Shown here in pieces: positions 13,434 through 21,097 of a stretch of DNA of 64,000 bases. A program made the position numbers and the translations under genes. The notes beneath the pieces were generated by a model, which was given only the letters and a program-made list of their open reading frames with translations, ran no database searches and was not told where the DNA came from. Each line of letters begins with the position of its first letter. Within the stretch, counting starts at the first letter, position 1. Source of the DNA: a virus. The DNA is taken from positions 62,001-126,000 of the IMG/VR virus record IMGVR_UViG_3300042565_001021; one strand, given 5' to 3'.

Positions 13434-14786
13434 TTACATCCCCCTGAATACTTTACCGGAAATTCCCGTGGTACCGTCGGTTACAACAATACGGAACATT
13501 TCGAGATCTTCAAACTTGAAGGCTGTCGTAGTTACACGATCGCGCCGTTCTTGCCTGCCGTAGATCGAACCACTGTATGATGTAGTATGCTTGATCTTTA
13601 CCTTGTTGTCAACCAGCATATCTTCGATCTCGGCTAGGGTTGCGTCGTAATCATATTGGCAAGTTACGTCGTTATACTTCCCGTTGTCGCCACGCATCGC
13701 AATATACATCTTTCCATCGTGCCTAGCAATGATTGGGTCAGTGCTGTAAGAACCCACCCGTGGCCACATCGGTCCTACAATCTTCTCGCCGAGCGGTTCC
13801 AGCGTTGTGGTTATCTTGCTCATATCGATCTTAGTCGGAGACACAAGGATTACGTTGCCTACGTCGTCAATACCAACGTCCCGGCTAAGCTCAGCAGTTA
13901 CGGTCTTTGCTACCTCCAGCTTAGACAACGGGGTAGGAATCTTGTCAAGGATCGCTACCACCTTAGGTGAAGCGAGCGTAAAATACTGACCACCGTTAGC
14001 AGATTTGAACAAGTACTTGTCTGTCTGCTTGGTGTTGAATCTGTGAACTCCGGTGCCATAGGTGTAATAACGACTGCGACCGTCTTTAATCTCTTCTTCG
14101 TCAACCTCAAGGAAGAAGTACTTGCCCATGTAATAACATGTTTCGTATTTCCCGGCAATCTTGCTTGAGAGGAGCTCAATCTTGTCGCCTGGGTTGATAT
14201 CCTTTAGCGAAATCTTCGTGTTTACCTTCGTTGTCATTGCCGTGGCAGCGATAAACGGTTCAGAGGTCTCCGGTAGAAGGATGTTGTTTGCACCTTGCCG
14301 GCCCCAAACGCACTTGCCCTGGATAACGCCATTCACTATTGTGGAGCAGGAGAGCACACTCGCGAAGTTCTCGCTGCTGATCTCAAGATCGAAACCACGC
14401 GGGTCAGTAATGCGCCATTTCACATTACCGCCGCCGCCCCAGCCATAACGGCGAACTGACTTAGCAATCTGGAAGCCTTCGACTGGCACGTTGTCAAGGA
14501 TGCGCGGGTAGCAGTTAGCGATGAACAGCATACTGGCATCCCAATGCGTCACATTTGCTCCGTATCCACGATCGCCACCGCCTGTCACTGTGACATCATC
14601 GTCTTCGTTGATTTCTACTTTAACGCCGTGGCCATAAGCCCAGCTGTCTTGCGTTGATTTTCGTTTTTCAAACGCAGCGTCTTTCGTGTAAGGCGAAGCA
14701 AAGCCGAGTAGGCCATCTTCGTTGTTTGCGTCACCACGGTATTGAACGGTGGTGTAAAGCTTACGCGGAATAGTAGTTGTAACCAT
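13434..14786 (-). CDS. Large hypothetical protein, 450 aa
   Basis: A soluble, beta-rich protein without a signal peptide. Notable stretches are GGGDRGYGANVTHWD, GWGGGGNVKWRITDPRG and YSGSIYGRQERRDRV. AGAGGATAAT precedes ATG 14786. No domain is recognised; it is probably an early cytoplasmic protein because no late promoter is close. The largest unexplained gene between the ligase and the phosphoesterase. Confidence 0.65.
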   Translation of the reverse strand: MVTTTIPRKLYTTVQYRGDANNEDGLLGFASPYTKDAAFEKRKSTQDSWAYGHGVKVEINEDDDVTVTGGGDRGYGANVTHWDASMLFIANCYPRILDNVPVEGFQIAKSVRRYGWGGGGNVKWRITDPRGFDLEISSENFASVLSCSTIVNGVIQGKCVWGRQGANNILLPETSEPFIAATAMTTKVNTKISLKDINPGDKIELLSSKIAGKYETCYYMGKYFFLEVDEEEIKDGRSRYYTYGTGVHRFNTKQTDKYLFKSANGGQYFTLASPKVVAILDKIPTPLSKLEVAKTVTAELSRDVGIDDVGNVILVSPTKIDMSKITTTLEPLGEKIVGPMWPRVGSYSTDPIIARHDGKMYIAMRGDNGKYNDVTCQYDYDATLAEIEDMLVDNKVKIKHTTSYSGSIYGRQERRDRVTTTAFKFEDLEMFRIVVTDGTTGISGKVFRGM

Positions 14787-14838
14787 ATTATCCTCTAATT
14801 AAAAGTATATTAAATATTAACACATTAATTTACAATAG

Positions 14839-14892
14839 TCACTCCCACGCTTGTTCTTTTGTAAGAGCTGGTCTTTCGTATGGTCTGGCCAA
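14839..14892 (-). CDS. Possible 17-aa peptide
   Basis: TTG at 14890-14892 follows GGAGAG inside the upstream gene's last codons and opens a short frame (ARPYERPALTKEQAWE) that ends at 14839. The spacing and codon sense suggest expression, but so short a frame may be chance. Confidence 0.25.
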   Translation of the reverse strand: MARPYERPALTKEQAWE

Positions 14893-14893
14893 T

Positions 14894-15160
14894 TTACCAC
14901 TCTCCTGTTTTACGTGTGATTTTGTTGATCCGTTCTTGAAGGTCGATTACGTGAGCCCGTTGGGCGCGACATTCATCTTCAAGGTCAATGATTCTTTGCC
15001 GCAAGCGTTCAATCGTACCTGCTGCTTCGTCGCACGTATCCGAAATTCGGTCAGGCTTGCCATCCTTAGTGCGGCCGATCTTACGCCGGATCTCTGACCG
15101 CAGTTTTAGTTTTTCGAGGATGTCTTGCTCCTCGAATGGTTTTTCATTCTTTGCCGTCAT
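14894..15160 (-). CDS. Coiled-coil hypothetical protein
   Basis: 88 residues, highly charged, with heptad-like helices (TIERLRQRIIDLEDECRAQR; HVIDLQERINKI). Overlaps the upstream gene by 17 bases. It may be an oligomerising adaptor; function unknown. Confidence 0.6.
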   Translation of the reverse strand: MTAKNEKPFEEQDILEKLKLRSEIRRKIGRTKDGKPDRISDTCDEAAGTIERLRQRIIDLEDECRAQRAHVIDLQERINKITRKTGEW

Positions 15161-15434
15161 ACACTTCCCAGTCGTGCTTCCTACAGTCCCAATGGCGGTG
15201 ATCGTAAATCTTAGCGTTCAACGTGTAGCCAAACAGATTGATTTCAAACGACGGGCCTGCGTGGTCACTGCCTTTCCAGTTGAGATCAACCGCAAGCTCG
15301 AGCACGTTGTAAGCGTAGCGAGAGAACTGAACCTCCCACGACTTGTTTTCGCAGATTGGTCCAGTAGTACAACCGAGATTCTCAAACTCGCCGTGCTTGA
15401 ACGGATTACGGATAGCAAACCAGATATTAATCAT
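15144..15434 (-). CDS. Conserved phage hypothetical protein, 96 aa
   Basis: It contains GPSFEINLFGYTL and YDHRHWD, features of a widespread small phage protein family that is beta-rich and of unknown function. ATG at 15432-15434. Confidence 0.65.
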   Translation of the reverse strand: MINIWFAIRNPFKHGEFENLGCTTGPICENKSWEVQFSRYAYNVLELAVDLNWKGSDHAGPSFEINLFGYTLNAKIYDHRHWDCRKHDWEVYDGKE

Positions 15435-15446
15435 CCTTGGAACCCC

Positions 15447-15626
15447 TTAATAATTAATTCGCGCACGTTTTTCTTCCTTTGTTCTGTAGTCGAACCGGTG
15501 GCGTTTGCCGACCAGCCTGTAGAATTTCTTGTCCATTTTCTTGCCCAGCCACAACAGTGACAGGACAGTAACAGCGCCGATAGCAATGTCAGTTAGTGTT
15601 CTTTCAGTTGTTTGCTTTTTAGCCAT
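15447..15626 (-). CDS. Single-pass membrane protein, 59 aa
   Basis: ATG at 15624-15626 overlaps the upstream stop (TAATG). Residues 12-28 (TDIAIGAVTVLSLLWLG) span the membrane, and the rest is strongly basic (KKMDKKFYRLVGKRHRF), so the C-terminus is probably cytoplasmic. Confidence 0.6.
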   Translation of the reverse strand: MAKKQTTERTLTDIAIGAVTVLSLLWLGKKMDKKFYRLVGKRHRFDYRTKEEKRARINY

Positions 15627-15850
15627 TACAGCTTTTCTCCTGGAGTTATGTCAGCCCACTTCTTCCCGATGCGCCACGCTGACTCCGGAATAAACATTAT
15701 CGTTGAACCCAATCCTACTGCCATCGGGTTTGCCTTTTGCTCAGCGGCGTTGCTTACCTTTGCCGCTTCTTTTGCCTTTTGAAAAGTAGCAAGGTCCGGA
15801 AACCCAAACTCCTCAAAGTTCGTCCCGTCCAGTTTTCCTAAGTATTTCAC
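15626..15850 (-). CDS. Hypothetical protein, 74 aa
   Basis: ATG overlaps the ligase stop by four bases. No motif is recognised; the end reads AWRIGKKWADITPGEKL, similar to the very end of the ligase (GFAKGEKL). Confidence 0.6.
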   Translation of the reverse strand: MKYLGKLDGTNFEEFGFPDLATFQKAKEAAKVSNAAEQKANPMAVGLGSTIMFIPESAWRIGKKWADITPGEKL

Positions 15851-17256
15851 AGTTTCTCTCCCTTAGCAAAGCCGCGCCACGTCTTGAAGCGCGGGAACCT
15901 CATGCTCCAGTAATCGTTGTCGTCGGACTTAGTCAGCGCGTCTGCGCGGATCTCGCCAATGTCGCCAACGCAGCTCGGGCCGTTCGGCACTTCCGTTATC
16001 GTCTCCCACTTGCCCTTTACCTTCTTCTGCCAGGTAACCGGCTTGCCAGTGAAGTTCGCCCAAATCTGCGCACGTTGTTGAATGCTGTAACCACCACCGC
16101 AGGTGACCTTTACCTTCTTGCTGTCAACCACGCCTTCGAACACGATCGCGCCCATTGTGCCTTTGAACTTGCTGTCGGGCTTGCCTTCTTCGACATCGAC
16201 CGCAGTAAGCGACTCTTCGATGAACGGCTTCATCTTCATCCAGTTCAGCGAACGCTTACACTCGTACAGCGCCTCCGGATCCTTCAGCATAATGCCTTCG
16301 TACTTGCCCAGGAGCGCCAGTGCGTTGATTTCTAGCAACCGCGCCTTGCCTTCCTTAGTGTCCAGATCCACAAGTTCGGTGCCTACAACCGTTACGTTGG
16401 GCAGCTTGTCGCAGAATATGTTGGTGGACCAGTATATCAACGAAGCCGTGCGCGCCGCCTGCTTCTCGGTACTCTTGCCAGCTAAGAACTCGCTGAGTGG
16501 AAGGAAGTCAAACAAGTTGAGCACCGTGTCGTCTGCTTGGACGTCGGTCTTGCGCTTCGCTTGCTTCATCAAGTCCTGGAAGCTAGCGGACATCACTTCG
16601 CCGTCGAACACCATTGGATATCGGAGTTGCGACGCAATTGTCGCAAACTGCGATTTGATCTTTTCGAAGTTGAACAGCTCTTTGCCGTTGCGCGAATACT
16701 GGTTCACCTTGCCGTCGGGATAAACGATTGTGATGCAGCGCATGCCGTCAAGCTTGACGTCGATAATTTTCTTGCCGCACAGCAATTCCTCGGCTACGTT
16801 GCCTTCGTCGTCCACGCAGTCCTTAGCGAGCTGCACTTCGAACACCGGAATTGCGTATTTGGGGAAATCTTTTTCGCACACCTTGTTAACTGTGCTTTCG
16901 CTGAAGCCCGCCTTGAGGTCCTTTATAAGCACCAGGCGGTACCAGCCGTTCCATTCTTCGGTCGTTGCCAGTGCCATTGCTGCGCCAATTGCGTCCTGCG
17001 CAGCGTCACCAGTCAGCTTGCGCTCAGCAAGTTCCTGACACAGGTTGAAAAACATAGCAGGCGCAAGTCCAGGGCCGCTCTTCTTGCTTTCGGGCACCTT
17101 CTTCACTCCCAGTGTCAGCATCGGATCATACGCAATGCGAATGCCCCGGAACAGGTCATCATTGCCTGCTATGGCTTCTTGGAGCAGGAAGGTTTGTTTG
17201 GCCAGCTTTGAGTCGTTTGCTGTAATCTTCGCTAGCACAGTCCAGGGTTTGTTCAT
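15847..17256 (-). CDS. ATP-dependent DNA ligase
   Basis: 469 residues from ATG 17254-17256 (MNKPWTV) with AAGGA upstream. Motif I is KLDGMR with the adenylated Lys168; FDGEVMS (motif III-like), EGIMLKDPEALY (motif IV) and WMKMKPF (motif V) follow in order, then an OB-fold part with GTMGAIVFEG. It has an N-terminal helical domain as in T4 ligase. It seals nicks in phage DNA during replication and repair. It has its own early promoter at 17282-17310. Confidence 0.9.
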   Translation of the reverse strand: MNKPWTVLAKITANDSKLAKQTFLLQEAIAGNDDLFRGIRIAYDPMLTLGVKKVPESKKSGPGLAPAMFFNLCQELAERKLTGDAAQDAIGAAMALATTEEWNGWYRLVLIKDLKAGFSESTVNKVCEKDFPKYAIPVFEVQLAKDCVDDEGNVAEELLCGKKIIDVKLDGMRCITIVYPDGKVNQYSRNGKELFNFEKIKSQFATIASQLRYPMVFDGEVMSASFQDLMKQAKRKTDVQADDTVLNLFDFLPLSEFLAGKSTEKQAARTASLIYWSTNIFCDKLPNVTVVGTELVDLDTKEGKARLLEINALALLGKYEGIMLKDPEALYECKRSLNWMKMKPFIEESLTAVDVEEGKPDSKFKGTMGAIVFEGVVDSKKVKVTCGGGYSIQQRAQIWANFTGKPVTWQKKVKGKWETITEVPNGPSCVGDIGEIRADALTKSDDNDYWSMRFPRFKTWRGFAKGEKL

Positions 17257-17281
17257 GTCGTAGTCCTTATTTAATAAAGCT

Positions 17282-17310
17282 ATTATACAGCCAAACGGCT
17301 CAAATGTCAA
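17282..17310 (-). promoter_or_regulatory. Sigma70-type promoter of the ligase operon
   Basis: TTGACA (17305-17310), 17 bases, TATAAT (17282-17287), then AGCTTTATTxAATAA, a leader shared with the promoters at 20410, 36876 and 55593. Confidence 0.8.
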
Positions 17311-17620
17311 CCACTGTTTTCTTCATTATTCCGCCATATTTTAGCAAGAATATCGTTTCGTCTGCTGGGTTATTCCAGCAGCCATGGAGGTTGATGTTAG
17401 ACTTTAAAACTTCTGTAACCAAATTGAAGCACGTCATGTGATCGTATACGTCTAGGTGCCTACACTTCCTAACCATAAACTTCTTGCGTATTAAGTTGTA
17501 GGCGATAATCGTATCGGCTCTTCCTATAATGTTTAGGTGGCGTATTACAGGAGTAGGCAGCGGATCACCTCTGGGATAAGAAGCAAAAACAAGATACTCC
17601 TCGTCACGCCAGACTAACAT
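17300..17620 (-). CDS. Hypothetical protein with (K/R)W-like ending
   Basis: 106 residues. The segment NPADETIFLLKYGG near the C-terminus resembles the family ending with Tyr for Trp and a 10-residue tail. It overlaps the upstream gene by 17 bases and its own end covers the ligase promoter. Confidence 0.55.
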   Translation of the reverse strand: MLVWRDEEYLVFASYPRGDPLPTPVIRHLNIIGRADTIIAYNLIRKKFMVRKCRHLDVYDHMTCFNLVTEVLKSNINLHGCWNNPADETIFLLKYGGIMKKTVVDI

Positions 17621-17984
17621 GGTTATTCTCTTTCAGCAGGTCGAATACGTGCTGCTTGGCTGCGGTGATTGCAGCTTGCATGAATACTACGTGTAGCAAA
17701 AAGACTGTGCCAATTACAAACCAACCTTGCCAAACAAATATTAAAAGGCAGGCGGTGTCAAAAGTAACGTCGATTATCCGCCAATACTTAGGAGGTAATG
17801 TTTCTGGTTTAGCCGCCAACGCTTTCCACACTGCCGGGACCAACGCCGCGCAGGAGACAATAAACAAAAACCAAACGTAAAACATAACCAAGTTAGCTGC
17901 ACCTTGGACTTGTTCGGCGAACGCAAAATACATCGCAGTTGCGAACAAGCCGTTGGTGCCAGACCAGTAAAAGAATCGTTTCAT
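17604..17984 (-). CDS. Four-helix membrane protein
   Basis: 126 residues with hydrophobic segments around residues 8-22, 34-52, 77-90 and 92-108. Basic loops (LAAKPETLPPKYWR) face the cytoplasm by the positive-inside rule. No family is recognised. Confidence 0.6.
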   Translation of the reverse strand: MKRFFYWSGTNGLFATAMYFAFAEQVQGAANLVMFYVWFLFIVSCAALVPAVWKALAAKPETLPPKYWRIIDVTFDTACLLIFVWQGWFVIGTVFLLHVVFMQAAITAAKQHVFDLLKENNHVSLA

Positions 17985-18142
17985 TTTGTTACTCCTGTAT
18001 CTTTTCGTCCTTGTTTCCGACCTGCGTCGTATGCTGACTTCACTATGCGTTGAAGCAAAGACAAGTCTGCCGGGTTGCTAAAAAATCTATTAGCGAGCTT
18101 GTGGTAAAGGACACTGCCAACCAACCAATCCGAAAAGTTCAT
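17981..18142 (-). CDS. Small hypothetical protein, 53 aa
   Basis: ATG 18140-18142 follows TGGAGGC; a longer ATG-less extension is rejected. It is a basic protein with KSAYDAGRKQGRKD at the end. ATGA overlap with the next gene. Confidence 0.55.
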   Translation of the reverse strand: MNFSDWLVGSVLYHKLANRFFSNPADLSLLQRIVKSAYDAGRKQGRKDTGVTK

Positions 18143-18465
18143 ATTGCCTCCACATGTTTGCACTTGCTGCGGAACGTAAATCCCTGGCAGGTACAGGTTT
18201 TGTTTACAGGATCAACGTAATACGTTTCGCCCTTGCTGCCTTTAACAGTTACGAGCGTAGGATCCGTCTCGACCACTCTCGCCTCGAAAAGGTTTTGCAC
18301 CTTCTCAAACTTGCGGCCGCGCTTGTCGATTTGCATCGGCTTGGTGAAGTAGGTAACCTCGCCTTTGAAGTTACAAAATGCGAAGCACTTGTCACCTTCA
18401 AGCAGATAAACGCCGGTCGGAGTAGCGTCTTTCCATTGCGTGATTTCGCGGAATGCTTCGGCCAT
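18139..18465 (-). CDS. SWIM-type zinc-finger protein
   Basis: 108 residues. The C-terminal NKTCTCQGFTFRSKCKHVEAI (split as NKTCTCQGF and SKCKHVEA) is the CxC...CxH pattern of SWIM zinc fingers, which bind nucleic acid or protein. The first 70 residues are a small beta domain. ATGA-type overlap with the next gene. Confidence 0.7.
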   Translation of the reverse strand: MAEAFREITQWKDATPTGVYLLEGDKCFAFCNFKGEVTYFTKPMQIDKRGRKFEKVQNLFEARVVETDPTLVTVKGSKGETYYVDPVNKTCTCQGFTFRSKCKHVEAI

Positions 18466-18466
18466 T

Positions 18467-18691
18467 TTATTTTGCCTTAAAGGAACTACACTTACCAGTT
18501 AAATTCAAGCAAACAAGATTCTTGCGATTCTTGTCGCACTCCAGATACGTCCAAAACTTCTCTGGATCCGGGACCTTAGGTAACAAACTAACATCACCTT
18601 TGTATGTTCCCGACCAGTCGCGAAAAGCATACCCGTCGGCATATTTCCGAACACCGAACTGGCAATCATCGCAGGATACCAGATTAGCCAT
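18467..18691 (-). CDS. Cys-rich small protein
   Basis: 74 residues with CDDC near the start, a single Cys (LECDKN) and a Cys pair near the end (VCLNLTGKC). The spacing suggests a zinc-binding or disulphide protein. Overlaps the upstream gene by eight bases. Confidence 0.6.
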   Translation of the reverse strand: MANLVSCDDCQFGVRKYADGYAFRDWSGTYKGDVSLLPKVPDPEKFWTYLECDKNRKNLVCLNLTGKCSSFKAK

Positions 18692-18899
18692 TTTGGAAAA
18701 CTCCGTACTTGAGAAGCATCATCGCGTATGCTCCTGGGTTGTTAGGTTCTTTGTAGCAGTTGTGACTAATTAGATCGTAGCAGCTCGAGCAAAAGAATCC
18801 AGTAATGCCAAAGTAATCACGGCATGACCACCATTGGCTACCGCGTACATACCGGTTCGGCTTGCCGCAGTGGGTACAGGTCTCAGCCATATATGCCAT
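18684..18899 (-). CDS. Zinc-finger-like small protein
   Basis: 71 residues with CTHCGKPNRY and CSSCYDLISHNC, two CxxC knuckles that fit a treble-clef-like site. It ends GAYAMMLLKYGVFQNG, weakly like the (K/R)W ending. The start ATG (18897-18899) lies in the end of the upstream gene; a second ATG is three codons on. Confidence 0.6.
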   Translation of the reverse strand: MAYMAETCTHCGKPNRYVRGSQWWSCRDYFGITGFFCSSCYDLISHNCYKEPNNPGAYAMMLLKYGVFQNG

Positions 18900-19068
18900 A
18901 TCCTAAAAATCCAAACCCAGCAAAGCCGATGACCAAAAGCTTTTGCCGGAAGTATCGTGGCGTGCCGCGTGGCGCCGGAGTAATCTGGTTAACAATTTCG
19001 TCGCCTATTAGGAGCACAATAGAAAGTGTTACAAGGAAAGCGCCGAAGATAATAAGACCGGTTTTCAT
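18883..19068 (-). CDS. Small membrane protein, 61 aa
   Basis: Start ATG 19066-19068. Two membrane helices (GLIIFGAFLVTLSIVLLIG and LLVIGFAGFGFLGYGIYG) enclose a basic loop. The longer upstream frame is the neighbouring gene read out of phase and is rejected. Confidence 0.6.
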   Translation of the reverse strand: MKTGLIIFGAFLVTLSIVLLIGDEIVNQITPAPRGTPRYFRQKLLVIGFAGFGFLGYGIYG

Positions 19069-19070
19069 TT

Positions 19071-19310
19071 TTACACCTTTACTGGAGCAGTGGTTGTAGG
19101 AGTAAGCTCGACTTCGCCAACGAAGTAATCGCTCTGACTTCTCTTTTCGAGCCTCTTCAGTTCCTTTGCTTTCTTCTCTGCAAACGAAAACGTGGCCCAT
19201 GTCATGGCAAGTTCGGGCGCCGGATACCAACACCCGGTAGATTCGCGATATTCAGTAACTCCGGTTGGCCGCACGACGCGGTAAATGTAAAAACGGCGAT
19301 GTGTGTTCAT
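19071..19310 (-). CDS. Hypothetical protein, 79 aa
   Basis: The N-terminal beta segment (RRFYIYRVVRPTG) is followed by a Lys/Glu-rich helix (FAEKKAKELKRLEKR). ATGA overlap with the membrane gene upstream. Not recognised. Confidence 0.6.
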   Translation of the reverse strand: MNTHRRFYIYRVVRPTGVTEYRESTGCWYPAPELAMTWATFSFAEKKAKELKRLEKRSQSDYFVGEVELTPTTTAPVKV

Positions 19311-19495
19311 TTTTTGCTCAATTGCCCTTCGCGGTAAGAAACCAGGATTACCAATGCGGTGAACACTGGGCTATATCCTATCCACAGTAAGCTCATTCTC
19401 TCAACTGCATCGGGTTGATCGACATACTGCGCAAAGATAGCGACAGCAAGTAACACCCACGGCATAAAAATTGCTGCTAGTGCAGGGGCTCTCAT
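19307..19495 (-). CDS. Two-helix membrane protein, 62 aa
   Basis: Hydrophobic segments at residues 6-23 (LAAIFMPWVLLAVAIFAQ) and 35-53 (SLLWIGYSPVFTALVILVS), ending in a short basic tail. Overlaps the Tat-signal gene upstream by four bases. Confidence 0.6.
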   Translation of the reverse strand: MRAPALAAIFMPWVLLAVAIFAQYVDQPDAVERMSLLWIGYSPVFTALVILVSYREGQLSKK

Positions 19496-19938
19496 GTTAA
19501 ATACGATGCAGCAAGGACCACTTTTCCGTGGGTGTTAGCGAACCAAATGAAGTTTGACATGTAGCTCGGGTTTATAGGAAACTGGTCAAATTTCAGTGCC
19601 ATCCTCAGTAGCGACACAGTGAACAGTTCTTCTGCTATGACGGGCGGCAACTTAGTTGCTTTCAACATCAGTTCCTCGCCCGGCATATTAAGCAATGCCC
19701 AGACAGCGGCGTTATTTTCTTCAGTGACCTCCGGAACGCGGAAGTTCTCTTTCAGATGCGCTAGGACGAGGTCAAACTTTTTTGTGGCCTCAGCCTTATC
19801 GGTTATCCCGCGGCAGTCCTCGTACAGTTCCAGGGCGCGGGCATACTTATCAACCTGCCCGATGTTTGCGAATGCTGCCGGAGTTGCCGCAGCAGCCGCG
19901 AGCGCAGCAAGTGATTTTAGAAATCCACGACGGTCCAT
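19492..19938 (-). CDS. Protein with a twin-arginine (Tat) signal peptide
   Basis: 148 residues starting MDRRGFLKSLAALAAAAA. RRGFLK fits the Tat consensus, followed by a weakly hydrophobic Ala-rich stretch and an AFA cleavage site at about residue 24. The mature part (helical, EDCRGITDKAEATKKFD) is not recognised. It would be exported folded into the periplasm, which is rare for phage proteins. Gene order places it with other membrane and envelope genes (17.6-19.5 kb). Confidence 0.65.
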   Translation of the reverse strand: MDRRGFLKSLAALAAAAATPAAFANIGQVDKYARALELYEDCRGITDKAEATKKFDLVLAHLKENFRVPEVTEENNAAVWALLNMPGEELMLKATKLPPVIAEELFTVSLLRMALKFDQFPINPSYMSNFIWFANTHGKVVLAASYLT

Positions 19939-19965
19939 GTTTGGCTCCTGTTGTGTTTTGGTAGC

Positions 19966-20376
19966 TTAGGCAACAGCGCCAGCAGCAACAGCCGACTTGG
20001 TCGACACTGTGGAAAGCTTGTATTTCTTTTTGGCGCCCCAGGTCTGCTCCACGATGAACGGATACTTGTGTGCCTTGGCATTGTAGCCAACCACCTTCAC
20101 GCGGCCCAGCGACGGCACCACGTAAATCTTGTTCTCGTCGAACGCATTGCCCAGGATGTACTTGTAACGGCCCAGCGCCGCTTCCTTGGGACTCACCGGA
20201 GCAGACGCGCCAGTGGCGCCGCGCGCCACCCCTTCGATCTTGCAGCGGGCGGTCGTAGCGTCGTAGCGGATAATGCCAACTGTGAAATCCACGCCAGTTT
20301 TGGCAGCAACAAGGGCCAGCGCAGCTTCCAGTTCTTTGCGCAGGTTAGCAACAGCAGGCTTGGAAAGTGTGGTCAT
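19966..20376 (-). CDS. Hypothetical protein, 136 aa
   Basis: An N-terminal helix (NLRKELEAALALVAAKTG) is followed by a beta domain with KVVGYNAKAHKYPFIVE, which resembles small phage proteins of the transcription-unit type seen in large phages. It is the first gene after the promoter at 20410-20437. Confidence 0.6.
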   Translation of the reverse strand: MTTLSKPAVANLRKELEAALALVAAKTGVDFTVGIIRYDATTARCKIEGVARGATGASAPVSPKEAALGRYKYILGNAFDENKIYVVPSLGRVKVVGYNAKAHKYPFIVEQTWGAKKKYKLSTVSTKSAVAAGAVA

Positions 20377-20409
20377 TTGCTTTACTCCGTGTTGTTATTC
20401 AATAAAGCT

Positions 20410-20437
20410 ATTATACGCTCTTTTACCAAAAAGTCAA
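20410..20437 (-). promoter_or_regulatory. Sigma70-type promoter module
   Basis: TTGACT (20432-20437), 16 bases, TATAAT (20410-20415), then AGCTTTATTGAATAAC and CGGAG. Nearly identical to the modules at 36876, 55593 and 55794 (plus strand). Confidence 0.8.
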
Positions 20438-20465
20438 CCAAAATCTGCGAATTTTAGCCAAAAAA

Positions 20466-20504
20466 TTAGGCCCAACTAAATCAATGACTTAGCGGACCTA
20501 ATTC
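20466..20504. promoter_or_regulatory. Hairpin with TAAGTCATTGATTTA motif in its loop
   Basis: Arms ATTAGGCCC and GGACCTAAT (one mismatch) enclose the 15-base motif TAAATCAATGACTTA at 20477-20491. It could be the terminator of the 20521 gene and also an upstream operator for the promoter at 20410. Confidence 0.5.
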
Positions 20505-20520
20505 TGCGTGTGAAGCGAGG

Positions 20521-20979
20521 TTACTTTGCTGATTCTGCGGCGCGAGCTTGAAGTTCAGCCATAATGTCTTCGGCGCTCTTGGTTGTGGAAGCGGACTTGG
20601 AAGCCGGCTTCTTTGCTGCGGCCTTCGCAGTAGGCTTTGCTGTAACTTTGGCCTTTGCTGCTTTTGCTTTTGGTGCTACGGCCTTCTTCTCAGTTCCGGT
20701 CTTGAGGACCTTGGTCTTTGCGGCCTTTACAACTTTTGTGCCGCTGTACTTCTCATCTGCCTCATCCAGGGCAGCTTTGTATTCCGGGCTTTGGGCCAGG
20801 TCAGTAGTAAGCAAATACTTGACTACTTCGGGCTTGTCCATCTCTGACGGTAGCTCGACTAGGTTGATGTCCGTATGCCCGTTCTTGTCCAAAATCTTAA
20901 CACGGGTCATATCATTCGCAAAACGAACTTTCACTTCACCCTTGTGCTTCGAAACACCTGCTACTTTAAATCCTGCCAT
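20521..20979 (-). CDS. Protein with a histone-H1-like basic tail
   Basis: 152 residues. Residues 1-80 form a folded domain (FKVAGVSKHKGEVKVRF). Residues 85-138 are Lys/Ala/Pro-rich (AAKAKVTAKPTAKAAAKKPA), like bacterial and eukaryotic H1 tails that bind DNA or RNA. It ends in a short acidic helix. GAAGGAGAA precedes the ATG. It may bind phage or host DNA early in infection. Confidence 0.6.
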   Translation of the reverse strand: MAGFKVAGVSKHKGEVKVRFANDMTRVKILDKNGHTDINLVELPSEMDKPEVVKYLLTTDLAQSPEYKAALDEADEKYSGTKVVKAAKTKVLKTGTEKKAVAPKAKAAKAKVTAKPTAKAAAKKPASKSASTTKSAEDIMAELQARAAESAK

Positions 20980-21036
20980 TTGTGATTCTCCTTCTGTTGG
21001 TGGTTAGATACTGCTGTTTTCAAAACTTATAAAACT

Positions 21037-21065
21037 ACTATACACGGTTTTGGATCGGATAGCAA
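21037..21065 (-). promoter_or_regulatory. Sigma70-type promoter
   Basis: TTGCTA (21060-21065), 17 bases, TATAGT (21037-21042), followed by a leader of about 50 bases to the H1-like gene. Confidence 0.65.
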
Positions 21066-21097
21066 CCGAATTTTGGGGTCAATTTAACCAAAAACTT

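Noticed and set aside
13434-14786. Calling the 450-residue protein a tail or capsid protein
   Set aside because: Gly-rich stretches look structural, but there is no late promoter nearby and no recognised fold, so I left it as unknown.
14988-15560. 190-residue plus-strand frame
   Set aside because: It covers three small minus-strand genes with coupled starts and has no recognisable features.
16537-17211. 224-residue plus-strand frame and others over the DNA ligase
   Set aside because: Antisense to an unmistakable ATP-dependent ligase; open only because of codon bias.
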